From contig JALCSJ010000001.1 in assembly GCA_022653215.1 (NCBI GenBank), forward strand, positions 1 to 64,000: a stretch of 64,000 nucleotides of DNA, in the 5' to 3' direction. A program made the translations under genes and the position numbers. Shown here one piece after another: positions 1-8,276 of the stretch (position 1 is the stretch's first letter; each line of letters begins with the position of its first letter). The notes beneath the pieces were generated by a model that was not told where the DNA came from, did no database searches, and saw only the letters and a list, made by a program, of their open reading frames with translations. This stretch comes from Acidaminococcaceae bacterium. Its GTDB lineage: Bacteria > Bacillota > Negativicutes > Acidaminococcales > Acidaminococcaceae.

Positions 1-160
1 GCTACTATCGCCGACTCATGTGGATATCAGTCCGCTATAGGTGCTGCGAACCGATATCCACTTCGTTTACGGCTCAGCAGCGTAGCAAATTAGCCAACCT
101 GCGGATGCTCCTGCCAATATTATCAGCCAGCTCTTCTACTGTTTTAAATATAAAACATAA
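1..160. other. Unassigned left-edge segment with an inverted repeat
   Basis: I see no convincing gene here. A 9-bp inverted repeat (positions 20-28 and 53-61) could fold as a hairpin with a 24-nt loop. One plus-strand frame stays open from the edge to about 242, but its composition is not protein-like and it lacks a ribosome binding site. A minus-strand frame encodes one hydrophobic stretch followed by a short basic tail, also without a usable start. It may be the end of a gene or structured RNA lying outside the window. Confidence 0.3.
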
Positions 161-256
161 AACAAAGGTGATTACTAAAAGGAAGAGGCCAGCTCGACCA
201 GGACGTGGCGGAATGCCATCCGGGAGAGTGGCCGGCTTTTAGTAATCACCTTTTGT
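161..256. repeat. Long imperfect hairpin (about 90 nt), possible bidirectional terminator
   Basis: An 18-bp perfect stem (164-181 with 236-253) encloses a second, G+C-rich stem that continues almost to the tip: GGCCA/TGGCC, CTC/GAG, GGA/TCC and TGGC/GCCA blocks separated by small bulges. The outer stem is A+T-rich and ends in a T run on the plus strand. It lies just downstream of the minus-strand uracil-DNA glycosylase gene, so it may end that transcript. The length and the inner structure are more elaborate than an ordinary terminator, and a small palindromic mobile repeat is an alternative. Confidence 0.5.
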
Positions 257-269
257 TAAATTATTAGTC

Positions 270-914
270 TTAGGACCTTTTCTTAAATAACTCAAACAAA
301 TTTAAAGGCTTGTCGCTGCAGAATTTGTAGTCGGGTAATGATTCTAAAACCTTAGCCCGGGCTTTTTCCAGATCATAGAACACATGCCATTTGGCAGTGA
401 CCTGATCGTGACCGGCCAACCGCAGCAAGTAAGATGGGTGGAAAGTAGCAATACAGTCGATACCCTGTTTAGTCTTGAACCAGGTACCCCTGGTTCTGGT
501 AATCTTGTCATCCGGCTTTCCCAAATAATGTAGAGCAACACTGCCTAAGGCTACAATGACCTTAGGTTTTATTATTTCTATTTCCTTATCCAGCCAGCGT
601 TCAGCACAGAAACGACCTTCTTCAATGGTAGGTGTCCGATTGCCTTTGGGACGACACTTAACAACATTGGTAGTCAGTACCAGGTCACGAGTCATATTGG
701 TGGACCACAGTGCCTTATCCAGCAATTGTCCGCTGGGACCGATTAAAGGACAGCCATAGTCATCCTCCACGCCTCCGGGACCTTCCCCCACGAACATAAT
801 AGGACTGTGGGGATTGCCAAACCAGCCAACAGGAGACTGACAACCATCTCTAAGAGGACAGTCATGGCAGCTGTTCAGCTGTGTTTCTAAAGCATCTAAT
901 TCTGTGGAATCCAT
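270..914 (-). CDS. Uracil-DNA glycosylase, family 4 type
   Basis: Removes uracil from DNA at the start of base excision repair. The 214-residue protein has the layout of iron-sulfur family 4 enzymes: cysteines C16 and C19 near the N-terminus and C87 and C103 in the middle are placed to bind a [4Fe-4S] cluster. The GEGPGG loop (43-48) matches the family's GEAPG motif, and HPS (159-161) is the C-terminal catalytic/DNA-contact motif. A GAGG ribosome binding site precedes the ATG. It is codirectional with the rnf operon upstream but separated from it by a hairpin at 946-975, so it is probably a separate unit or reached by readthrough. Family assignment is firm; the G-for-A change in GEGPG is a minor variation. 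Confidence 0.9.
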   Translation of the reverse strand: MDSTELDALETQLNSCHDCPLRDGCQSPVGWFGNPHSPIMFVGEGPGGVEDDYGCPLIGPSGQLLDKALWSTNMTRDLVLTTNVVKCRPKGNRTPTIEEGRFCAERWLDKEIEIIKPKVIVALGSVALHYLGKPDDKITRTRGTWFKTKQGIDCIATFHPSYLLRLAGHDQVTAKWHVFYDLEKARAKVLESLPDYKFCSDKPLNLFELFKKRS

Positions 915-945
915 AATATTACCTCGGTTCTGTTTAAATGCGGAA

Positions 946-975
946 AAGAGACTGACAAATTATCAGCCGGCTCTT
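946..975 (-). terminator. Hairpin after the rnf operon
   Basis: Arms 946-950 and 971-975 (AAGAG/CTCTT) plus an inner CTGA/TCAG pairing form a stem just past the Gx transporter stop. On the minus strand it is followed by TTTT. It fits an intrinsic terminator of modest strength for the rnf cluster. Confidence 0.5.
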
Positions 976-989
976 GCCATACTATAGTG

Positions 990-1505
990 TCACTGGATTT
1001 GAGCGAAACGGTCTAAAAAAATCTTAGCTAAAAAACCGGTAAAAAGACCGGTAGGAATACCTAAAAGTAAAAGAAAAGGCAGATAACTGAAAATAGCTGC
1101 AGTACTCATTAAATAGGCTGCTACCATAATCTGCCCGCAGTTGTGGCAGAAAGCACCTAAAAGGCCAATTCCCCAGGCTGAGAACCAGTTGTGTTTAACA
1201 GCCAAAGCCATAAAAATAAAACTGAACAAAGCTCCCCCTAAACCAATAGTAAAGCCGGGAGTCAGAAGACCGGTAAATAAAAGACCAACTAATAAAATGC
1301 GAGCCGTAAGGAAAAGAGCAGCCTGCCCGGTAGTATACATATATAGCACAATAATCGTAACACAATTAGCCAGCCCCAGATGAGCACCGGGCAAAGGCAA
1401 AAGATAGGCGAAAGCACTTTCTATCAATCTTAGGGCAATCGCTCCCGCCAAGAGGACACTTAAACGTGTCAAGGTCTGAAGAGAATATTTAGCGGATGAT
1501 GGCAT
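990..1505 (-). CDS. Gx transporter family protein (heptaprenyl diphosphate synthase component I-like)
   Basis: A small, very hydrophobic 171-residue protein with about five predicted membrane segments. It matches the Gx transporter family, historically annotated as heptaprenyl diphosphate synthase component I and resembling ECF-type substrate-binding membrane subunits. Its start overlaps the end of the NusG domain II gene by 17 bases, so the two are translationally coupled. Family knowledge places this trio (ApbE, NusG-II, Gx) next to rnf genes in several anaerobic Firmicutes, suggesting a role in flavin or quinone supply for the complex. The actual substrate is not visible from sequence. Confidence 0.75.
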   Translation of the reverse strand: MPSSAKYSLQTLTRLSVLLAGAIALRLIESAFAYLLPLPGAHLGLANCVTIIVLYMYTTGQAALFLTARILLVGLLFTGLLTPGFTIGLGGALFSFIFMALAVKHNWFSAWGIGLLGAFCHNCGQIMVAAYLMSTAAIFSYLPFLLLLGIPTGLFTGFLAKIFLDRFAQIQ

Positions 1506-1866
1506 CGAACTCGGCCTCCTTTCCGGGAGTAGTTAAAGTCAAAAGAACCTTTTCCGGCAGACAGGCAATAGTTTGTCCGGCTCTGGTAATTTTTCCCTGA
1601 TGGATACAAAGCTTTTCCGGACAGGGAGAGGACTCTACCCAGGCACCTTTTTTGTCATACATTAAAGTCAGGGTACCGTCCTGAACAGGCACATCCAGCC
1701 TTGTTTCTGCGGTAACCTTTTCCAAATCGACCCGTTCTATGACTTTATTGTCATGTTGTATTATTAACAACTTTGCTGTTTTGTTATCTGTGCTATGAAA
1801 GAATAGATAGCCTGCTAAAGCTACTAGGCAAATAACAACCAACAGCAAATAATCAGTTTTACGCAT
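1489..1866 (-). CDS. NusG domain II-containing protein, membrane anchored
   Basis: A 125-residue protein with one N-terminal membrane segment (about residues 5-22) followed by a small beta-rich domain of the NusG domain II type. A cysteine pair in the SPCPEKLC stretch, in a CxxxxC arrangement, is typical of these secreted domains. It sits between apbE and the Gx transporter gene, overlapping the latter. The family has no defined biochemical role. The conserved linkage to ApbE and Rnf suggests an accessory function at the outer face of the membrane. Confidence 0.75.
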   Translation of the reverse strand: MRKTDYLLLVVICLVALAGYLFFHSTDNKTAKLLIIQHDNKVIERVDLEKVTAETRLDVPVQDGTLTLMYDKKGAWVESSPCPEKLCIHQGKITRAGQTIACLPEKVLLTLTTPGKEAEFDAIIR

Positions 1867-1911
1867 ACGTACTCCTTAATGTTTAGCGTGACAAGGTATT
1901 TATTGTATTTC

Positions 1912-2919
1912 CTATTTTTCTGCTTTGAAAATATTCTTTAGTCCCGGGGACACATATATTTGACCCTCAGGATTAATAATAATAGCTTCCAGACCTTCTG
2001 TAGATTCCACAATCTTTTCCGCTTCTTTGGTAGGCAGAATAAACAGTAGAGTAGAGTAATAATCTGCCAGAAAAGCCGAAGCATGAACAGCTGTGGTAGA
2101 GATGGCATTACGTGCCGGGTAACCGGTATCAGGATCAATAATATGGTGATAACGAACACCGTTTACCTCGTAATAACGCTGATAATCACCGGAAGTCGCC
2201 AGACTCATGCCGGGGGCTATCTCCAGGGTACCAATCATTTTATCTTTATGACGAGGGTCTTGGATACCGATGCGCCAAGGCTTCCCATCTTGTTTTTTAC
2301 CTAATATTTTAATATTGCCGCCGGCATTAATCAAGGCAGCTTTTATTGCCGGGTCTTTTTTGAGAGCGTCATAGGCTCTGTCAACAGCGTAGCCCTTAGC
2401 TACTGCTCCTAAATCCATGGCTGTATGGGCGGGAAGCGTAACGCTGCCGGCCGCTTCGTCTAAAGTATAGCTGTTATCGCCGCATTTGGCCAGAGCCGCT
2501 TTTACTGCCTCCTTGGAAGGAACTGTAGTAGTCTTACTGTTTTCGTGCCACAGATTAATTACAGGCCCCAGAGTAAGGTCGATTTTTCCGTAGGGGAGTT
2601 TCTTTGTTGCAGTTAATAAAGTAAACAGTTTTTTATCTACCACAAAAGGACCTTTTCCTGCCTGTTTATTTAAGGCAAAAAGGTCATTATCTTGATGTTG
2701 CTCATAGTTGTCCGTAACATCGGCAATACCTTTAAAAGCGACAAAGCCTTCAGTAGAACCACTACGGAGCTTAGCTTCATCCTCACCGTAGACAGTAATC
2801 TCTACAATGGTATCCATGAGGAAGCGAGTATCTTTATAATTATAGGTCTTTTGTTGAAAAAAGCAGCCCGTTATTAGCAGGCTGCTTATAGTGATTACAA
2901 ATAAAACTAATTTTCTCAT
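1912..2919 (-). CDS. apbE: FAD:protein FMN transferase (ApbE), lipoprotein
   Basis: Transfers FMN from FAD onto a threonine of target proteins, here most likely RnfG and RnfD encoded upstream in the same operon. The 335-residue protein starts with a lipoprotein signal peptide ending in the lipobox LITGC (Cys19), so it is anchored on the outer face of the membrane. Typical ApbE elements follow: the MDLGAVAKGYAVD segment, LINAGGNI, and the HHIIDPDTGYPA block near the C-terminus. The gene overlaps the 3' end of rnfB by 4 bases, indicating co-translation. Confidence 0.92.
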   Translation of the reverse strand: MRKLVLFVITISSLLITGCFFQQKTYNYKDTRFLMDTIVEITVYGEDEAKLRSGSTEGFVAFKGIADVTDNYEQHQDNDLFALNKQAGKGPFVVDKKLFTLLTATKKLPYGKIDLTLGPVINLWHENSKTTTVPSKEAVKAALAKCGDNSYTLDEAAGSVTLPAHTAMDLGAVAKGYAVDRAYDALKKDPAIKAALINAGGNIKILGKKQDGKPWRIGIQDPRHKDKMIGTLEIAPGMSLATSGDYQRYYEVNGVRYHHIIDPDTGYPARNAISTTAVHASAFLADYYSTLLFILPTKEAEKIVESTEGLEAIIINPEGQIYVSPGLKNIFKAEK

Positions 2920-3812
2920 TGTGCGGTGGTTTGAGTTGCTTCCTGAGCCGGTGCTTTGGGAGCAGGAGCAGCAGGTTGAGCATTCACAACGGGGGCAGCC
3001 AGAGGATCAGCTTTAAGAATGACGTGACGTGGGCACTTCATAGCGCACAAGCCGCAGCTGACACATTTTTCGTAATCGATAACGGGAATTGAACCGTTAG
3101 GAGTATCTTCCAATGTGATAGCTTGTTTAGGACAATTCTTAGCGCAGATACCGCAGCTAATGCAGGATACGTTGCAATTAGTCATGGCAGCTTTGCCCTT
3201 TTCACGATTGTTGCATTGTACTAAAACTTTCTTTGAGGAATCAATTAATTCAATTAAGAATTGAGGACAAGCTTTGGTGCAGTTACCGCAGCCAACGCAT
3301 TTGTCATAATCAAATACCGGCAAACCTTCTTTGCCAATCTTAATGGCTCCGAAAGAGCAGGCATCAACGCAGGCACCACAACCGAAGCAACCAAAGTTGC
3401 ATTGGTTGGGACCACCATAGTTGTTAGCCAGCAGATAGCAGTTATTGATACCTTCATAATCTTTAATTTGTTTTCTGTTGGTGCAGCCACCGTTACAGTG
3501 CAGTCTGGCAATGTAACGAACTTTGGGACCTTCATCATTTGTAGCATGTCCCATAATGGCGTTAATCTTTGCTCTGTTCCCATCGGCACAAGCAGCGCAC
3601 CTGTTGGAATCAGGTACTTGGCCGGTAACAATGGCTTCTGCCATACTGGCACAGCCTGCAAAACCACAGCCGCCGCAATTGGCTCCGGGGAGCAAGGCAG
3701 CTATACTATCAATACGTGGGTCGACTTCTACCCGTAGTTTAATTCCGGCGATAGCAAGTATCAAACCGAAAATACCACCGATGGCAGCGACCATAATAAC
3801 AGCTTCTATCAT
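2916..3812 (-). CDS. rnfB: Ion-translocating oxidoreductase subunit RnfB (polyferredoxin)
   Basis: Electron-entry subunit of the Rnf complex, passing electrons from reduced ferredoxin toward the membrane. The 298-residue protein has an N-terminal membrane anchor (about 1-24), then the RnfB-type Fe-S motif CGGCGFAGC (46-54), and several ferredoxin-type CxxCxxCxxxC motifs (CFGCGACVDAC, CVGCGNCTKAC, CISCGICAKNC, CVSCGLCAMKC). It ends with an alanine/proline-rich tail of about 30 residues that lacks cysteines. It follows rnfA with a 16-base gap. Confidence 0.96.
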   Translation of the reverse strand: MIEAVIMVAAIGGIFGLILAIAGIKLRVEVDPRIDSIAALLPGANCGGCGFAGCASMAEAIVTGQVPDSNRCAACADGNRAKINAIMGHATNDEGPKVRYIARLHCNGGCTNRKQIKDYEGINNCYLLANNYGGPNQCNFGCFGCGACVDACSFGAIKIGKEGLPVFDYDKCVGCGNCTKACPQFLIELIDSSKKVLVQCNNREKGKAAMTNCNVSCISCGICAKNCPKQAITLEDTPNGSIPVIDYEKCVSCGLCAMKCPRHVILKADPLAAPVVNAQPAAPAPKAPAQEATQTTAQ

Positions 3813-3828
3813 AATTTTCAGCTCCTAA

Positions 3829-4404
3829 TCAATGTATGCCGCTCATACCCATCAAAGCGATGGACATGAAACTTGCGGTAATTAAGGCAATGGGAAGAAC
3901 TCTCATGCAGGGAGGCATTTGATCCTCGTCTAGACGTTCTCTGATGCAGGAAAATAGCAAGATAGCCATGGTGTAACCCAAGGAAGTACCAATGGAATTG
4001 GCAATAGAATCAATCAAGCTATAGTTCTTGGTTACGTTAATCAAAGCAATACCCAAGATAGCGCAGTTAGTGGTAATCAGAGGCAGATACACGCCCATGG
4101 CTTTATGCAAAGCAGGCATGCTCTTTTTCATGAACATTTCAACTAACTGTACCAAAGCGGCAATAGCCAGAATGAATACCAAAGTCTGTAAATATTCCAG
4201 ATGATAAGGAACCAAAAGGCCGTGGTAAACACCGTAACATAAGATGGTTGCCAATAACATTACGAAAGATACAGCAGCACTCATACCAAAAGCATTCTTG
4301 AAGTTCTTGGATACACCCAGGAATGAGCACAAGCCCAAGAACTGAGCCAAAATAATATTGGAAATAAATACTGCACTGAAAATAATACCAAATGTACTAT
4401 CCAT
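3829..4404 (-). CDS. rnfA: Ion-translocating oxidoreductase subunit RnfA
   Basis: Integral membrane subunit of Rnf, homologous to RnfE and to NqrE. The 191-residue protein has six predicted membrane helices and the conserved N-terminal segment with the internal CSFLGVS motif, whose cysteine is positioned for the intramembrane iron-sulfur centre shared between RnfA and RnfE. Its start overlaps the end of rnfE by 8 bases, so the two are translated together. Length is normal for the family. Confidence 0.96.
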   Translation of the reverse strand: MDSTFGIIFSAVFISNIILAQFLGLCSFLGVSKNFKNAFGMSAAVSFVMLLATILCYGVYHGLLVPYHLEYLQTLVFILAIAALVQLVEMFMKKSMPALHKAMGVYLPLITTNCAILGIALINVTKNYSLIDSIANSIGTSLGYTMAILLFSCIRERLDEDQMPPCMRVLPIALITASFMSIALMGMSGIH

Positions 4405-4999
4405 TATGAGCAGCTCCTCTCTGACGCAGGTAAGCTACCATAGCAAAAACGCAGCCCATGGTAATAAAAGCGCCGGCCGGCAGAATGAAAATCAGGGCAG
4501 GAGTAAAGGGAGCACCTAAAATCTGATGACCTAATAACTTGCCGCTGCCTAATAATTCACGGAAGGAAGCAATAATGGTAAGAGCCAGAGTATAACCAAT
4601 GCCCATGCCAATTGCATCCAGAATAGAAGCAACAACACCGTTCTTACAAGCAAAAGCTTCAGCTCTGCCCAGTACGATACAGTTTACAACGATTAAAGGA
4701 ACGAAAACGCCCAGTGCTGCATAAAGAGCAGGAACATATGCGTTCATAATCATTTCCACAACGGTAACCAAGGAAGCAATTACTACGATATAGCAGGGAA
4801 TATGTACTTGGTCAGGAATAAGTTTTCTAATCAGGGAAATAACAATATTGGATCCGATTAATACGAAAGTAAAAGCTGCGCCCATACCTAAGGCATTCGT
4901 CAAAGAACTGGTAGTAGCCAAGGAAGGGCATGTACCTAAGAGCTGAACGAATAGAGGATTGTCTTTTATAATACCTTTAGTTAACTCGTTTATTAACAT
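4397..4999 (-). CDS. rnfE: Ion-translocating oxidoreductase subunit RnfE
   Basis: Membrane subunit paralogous to RnfA. The 200-residue protein starts with the amphipathic KGIIKDNPLFVQLLG segment characteristic of RnfE, has six predicted helices, and carries the conserved LGTCPSLA cysteine that pairs with the RnfA cysteine at the intramembrane Fe-S site. It follows rnfG after 5 bases and overlaps rnfA. Confidence 0.96.
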   Translation of the reverse strand: MLINELTKGIIKDNPLFVQLLGTCPSLATTSSLTNALGMGAAFTFVLIGSNIVISLIRKLIPDQVHIPCYIVVIASLVTVVEMIMNAYVPALYAALGVFVPLIVVNCIVLGRAEAFACKNGVVASILDAIGMGIGYTLALTIIASFRELLGSGKLLGHQILGAPFTPALIFILPAGAFITMGCVFAMVAYLRQRGAAHNG

Positions 5000-5004
5000 T
5001 TTTA

Positions 5005-5583
5005 TCAGCCCTTTCCATTAGCATAAGTCTTCATGTAGTGAGCACGCACTTCGTTCAGGCCTTTTACTACAGCCCGGCTTGTGATGGTCGCTGCCGTGAT
5101 GGCTCTAACATCATTGTCTTTAGTGGGATCTTGCTTGGTTACGACTAATTCATCTTTCAAAGGCTTGCCTTTGAATTGTGCCTGCCAAGTAGGTTCGGTA
5201 CTCTTCATACCTAAACCGGGGGTCTCACTGAGTTTCAGGATTTTAATACCGGTTAATTTATTCTTTTGGTCAATACCAACCATGATGGTCAGTTTTCCGC
5301 CGTAACCGGTGGGCTCTACAGTGTAAATGTAACCATTAGCTTTCCCGCCTTTTTTGGAGCACTGAATGTCAGTGATCAGGCCGCCGGGAGCTTTTTCTTT
5401 GGACAATTCTCCCAGTTCAGGGAAGACTTGTTTGTAAGCTGCTTTAACGTCTGCTGCAGCTCGTGCTGCAATAACGTCTTTGGTGGCAGAGTGTGCATAA
5501 GCAACCAGGCCAACGCAGACAGCACAGATGATAAGAAGAGTAAGGGTTAATCTGGTAATGAAGCTTGAGTCTTCTTTACTCAT
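5005..5583 (-). CDS. rnfG: Ion-translocating oxidoreductase subunit RnfG (flavoprotein)
   Basis: Periplasm/exterior-facing subunit with covalently bound FMN. The 192-residue protein has one N-terminal membrane helix (about 9-30) and an FMN-binding domain. The expected flavinylation site is near the C-terminus in the sequence ITAATITSRAV. The family consensus is S/T-G-A-T, so here alanine replaces glycine ahead of the acceptor threonine. The gene overlaps rnfD by 4 bases, and ApbE, the enzyme that would attach the flavin, is encoded downstream in the same operon. Confidence 0.95.
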   Translation of the reverse strand: MSKEDSSFITRLTLTLLIICAVCVGLVAYAHSATKDVIAARAAADVKAAYKQVFPELGELSKEKAPGGLITDIQCSKKGGKANGYIYTVEPTGYGGKLTIMVGIDQKNKLTGIKILKLSETPGLGMKSTEPTWQAQFKGKPLKDELVVTKQDPTKDNDVRAITAATITSRAVVKGLNEVRAHYMKTYANGKG

Positions 5584-6608
5584 TTCTTAGCACCTCCTCC
5601 AAATGTTACGGTGTGAACATACTTATCAATGAAAGGAGTTACCATGTTCATCATCAAGATGGAATAGCAAACGCCTTCAGTGTAGCTGCCACGTAAACGA
5701 ATCAGAGAAGTTAATACGCCTAAACCAATAGCATAAATAATTTTGCCTTTTTTGGTAATAGGAGAAGTTACCCAGTCAGTTGCCATAAAGAAAGCACCAA
5801 TCATCAAACCGCCTGCACACAGATGGTACAGAGGGAAAGTGGAAGGATAACCGAAAATCGTACCGTAAATACCGGTTAGAACAGCAACAGTTGCCAGATA
5901 AAAAACAGGGATACGCCAATCAATTAATTCTTTGTAAATCAGATAAATGCCGCCTAACACCAAAGCGGGAACACAGGTCTCGCCCAAAGAGCCACCTACA
6001 TTACCTATGAACATATTCATAAGAGAAGGAAGCTTGTCAGTAGTAGCAGCACCACCTGCCTGCCAAACAGCTTCGGTAGCACGCATAACAGCCAAAGGAG
6101 TTGCAGTAGAAACTGCATCAGCGCCTTTAGTTACAGCAGCAGTAGCGGGAAGCACCCAGGCAGTCATTTGTTGGGGGAAAGATGCCAGTAAAATGGCACG
6201 GCCAATATGAGCAGGGTTAAAAACATTGCAGCCTAAGCCGCCAAAAATTTGTTTTGCCAGTACAATAGCAAAGAAGGTGCCAACCATAGCCAGACCGGGA
6301 GAGAAAGAAGCCGGTAAACACATTGCTAATAAAAGTCCGGTTAAAGCTGCACTATAATCACCAATGGTAATTGGTTTGCCCATCACTTTTTCTGCAGCGG
6401 CTTCAAAAACTACGGCAGAAACAACACAAGTCACCATAACAATAACTGCATCCATACGGAAATAATAAATAGCCGCTAAAATTGCAGGTACCAAAGCAAT
6501 GATAACATCCCGCATAGCAGAAGGAATGGTCATATCGCTATGCATATGTGGTGATGAGGACAGGAGAACCAAAGGTTTAGGTTCTTTAATAGGTTCCATA
6601 ATATTCAT
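5580..6608 (-). CDS. rnfD: Ion-translocating oxidoreductase subunit RnfD
   Basis: Large integral membrane subunit (342 residues), homologous to NqrB, with about nine or ten predicted helices. It starts with a cytoplasmic segment containing SSSPHMHS, typical of RnfD. A covalent FMN threonine is expected in the sequence DAVSTATPLAVM. It is coupled by a 4-base overlap to rnfG. Confidence 0.95.
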   Translation of the reverse strand: MNIMEPIKEPKPLVLLSSSPHMHSDMTIPSAMRDVIIALVPAILAAIYYFRMDAVIVMVTCVVSAVVFEAAAEKVMGKPITIGDYSAALTGLLLAMCLPASFSPGLAMVGTFFAIVLAKQIFGGLGCNVFNPAHIGRAILLASFPQQMTAWVLPATAAVTKGADAVSTATPLAVMRATEAVWQAGGAATTDKLPSLMNMFIGNVGGSLGETCVPALVLGGIYLIYKELIDWRIPVFYLATVAVLTGIYGTIFGYPSTFPLYHLCAGGLMIGAFFMATDWVTSPITKKGKIIYAIGLGVLTSLIRLRGSYTEGVCYSILMMNMVTPFIDKYVHTVTFGGGAKK

Positions 6609-6627
6609 TTAGTCCTTTCACTGTAAA

Positions 6628-8013
6628 TTATTTTTTAACCTGAGGAACTTGATAATAGGGGTTATGACCGCCGTTGCCCTTACCACGAATGAACAACTTA
6701 CCCATACGGATATATTGTACCAGTGGAATGTGAGCAGGGCATTGGAATGCACAGGAACCGCATTCAATGCAGGCATGACAGTAGTTTGCTTCAGCAGCAT
6801 CCCAGTCTTGCTTTTTAATGGCAGTAACAATCACGGTAGGCTCCAGGTGCATAGGACATGCATCTACGCAGCGTGCGCAATGTACACAGTTATGAGGTTC
6901 AACATAATCAGAGAATTCGGATTCGTGATTGAAGACCAGAACTGCGCCTGTGCCCTTAATAACAGGGTAATCAAGAGAGTTTACAGCAAAACCCATCATC
7001 ATACCGCCGGATACAATCTTGCCAAGGTCGCCCTTGACTCCGCCGGCTGCTTTTTCGACAATATCTTTGTAGGAAGTACCGATGCGGGTAATGTAGTTGC
7101 CGGGTTTGTTAACACCATTGCCGCTGCAGGTAACTACTCTCTCATAAAGAGGAATACCATCACGTAAAGCGCGGCAGGCCGCTACAGCAGTGCCAACGTT
7201 ATCAACGATAGCACCTACATCACCGGGAAGTCCTCTGTCGGGAACTGTTCTACCGGTGCAGGCATAGATTAAATGTTTTTCAGAACCTTGCGGGTACTTC
7301 TCAGCACAAACCTGTACTTCAATGTTAGGCTCGTTAGCCACTTTCTTTTGCATCAAAGCAATAGCATCCGGTTTGTTGTCCTCAATGGCAATAATACCTT
7401 TGGGAGCATTGGAAGCACGGAGGAAGTACTTCAGACCTTGAATAATGTCATCAGCGCTTTCCAACAGGGTGCGATGATCGCACGTAACATAAGGCTCGCA
7501 TTCGATACCATTTAAAATAACAGTATCAATGGGGCGGGCCCCTTCTTTAGGAGGAGCATACTTTACGTGAGTGGGGAATGTAGCACCACCCATACCAACT
7601 ATGCCCTTTTCTTGCAGTTCTGTCCGGATAAATTCCGGTGTCAGTTCTGCGTCTGTGTGTGGTTTTAAATCCTCACACATAGTATCCAACCCATCATTCT
7701 TAATGAGAATGCAGTTGGAAATCATGCCGTTTGGCATGTAGCGTTTTTGCAGACCCATGACCATACCGCTGACGCTGGCATGAACATTGCTACTTACAAA
7801 ACCGCCTGCCTTGCCGATAACTTGACCGATTGTTACTTTGTCCCCGGGTTTTACAACCGCAGCAGCCGGCTTACCAATGTGCATACCTAGTGGTATACAA
7901 ACGGTATCCGGAACCGGACATCTTTCAATAGGCAACTTATCAGTTAGGCCTTTGCTAGGTGGTACATGAACGCCACCTATGAAACTTGCTTCTTGTGCAG
8001 ACATTAAGTTCAC
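6628..8013 (-). CDS. rnfC: Ion-translocating oxidoreductase subunit RnfC (NADH-binding)
   Basis: First gene of the rnf operon. It encodes the soluble subunit that exchanges electrons with NAD. The 461-residue protein has an N-terminal barrel-sandwich region, a central Complex I 51-kDa-like NAD/FMN-binding region, an SLBB domain, and two ferredoxin motifs near the C-terminus (CVHCARCVDACP and CIECGSCAFQCP). The ATG is preceded by a strong AGAGGTG ribosome binding site. Gene order C-D-G-E-A-B is the usual one for Firmicutes. Confidence 0.96.
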   Translation of the reverse strand: MNLMSAQEASFIGGVHVPPSKGLTDKLPIERCPVPDTVCIPLGMHIGKPAAAVVKPGDKVTIGQVIGKAGGFVSSNVHASVSGMVMGLQKRYMPNGMISNCILIKNDGLDTMCEDLKPHTDAELTPEFIRTELQEKGIVGMGGATFPTHVKYAPPKEGARPIDTVILNGIECEPYVTCDHRTLLESADDIIQGLKYFLRASNAPKGIIAIEDNKPDAIALMQKKVANEPNIEVQVCAEKYPQGSEKHLIYACTGRTVPDRGLPGDVGAIVDNVGTAVAACRALRDGIPLYERVVTCSGNGVNKPGNYITRIGTSYKDIVEKAAGGVKGDLGKIVSGGMMMGFAVNSLDYPVIKGTGAVLVFNHESEFSDYVEPHNCVHCARCVDACPMHLEPTVIVTAIKKQDWDAAEANYCHACIECGSCAFQCPAHIPLVQYIRMGKLFIRGKGNGGHNPYYQVPQVKK

Positions 8014-8049
8014 CTCTAAACCTAAAATGTGTCAACTTTCAACATATAG

Positions 8050-8078
8050 ATTATATAATTGTAGAAATTAAAAAACAA
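8050..8078 (-). promoter_or_regulatory. Probable rnf operon promoter
   Basis: On the minus strand, TTGTTT (8073-8078) and a perfect TATAAT (8050-8055) are separated by exactly 17 bases, which gives a short leader of about 30 bases before the rnfC start. The divergent region up to 8276 also holds repeated GAAAAAGTTT/C-like tracts that might bind a regulator, though I could not define an operator. Confidence 0.6.
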
Positions 8079-8276
8079 GTGAAAAAGTTTCTAAAAACAG
8101 GAAATTGAAAAAGTTCACACATATTAGAGAAGAAAAAAGGGAAAAGGTTACAAAAAGTTTACAAAAATAGGTGTAAAATCACCAAAAATATATTATAATA
8201 AGCTCAGTAAACTGTTTTAATAATTACTAAATTTGAAAAGAAAATGCAAAAACTGTAACTTAATATAGGAGGAATT

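Noticed and set aside
1..160. RNase P RNA, tmRNA or SRP RNA end at the left edge
   Set aside because: Conserved sequences of these RNAs (for example GAGGAAAGTCC, GGTTCGAATCC, GGAAGGAAGC) are not present on either strand.
18..242. 74-residue plus-strand frame at the left edge
   Set aside because: No ribosome site, unusual composition, and it runs through the arms of a long hairpin.
8014..8276. Rex-type operator in the rnf promoter region
   Set aside because: GTGAAAAAGTTTC and AAAAAGTTCAC-like tracts are present but no TTGTGA-N6-TCACAA palindrome was found.
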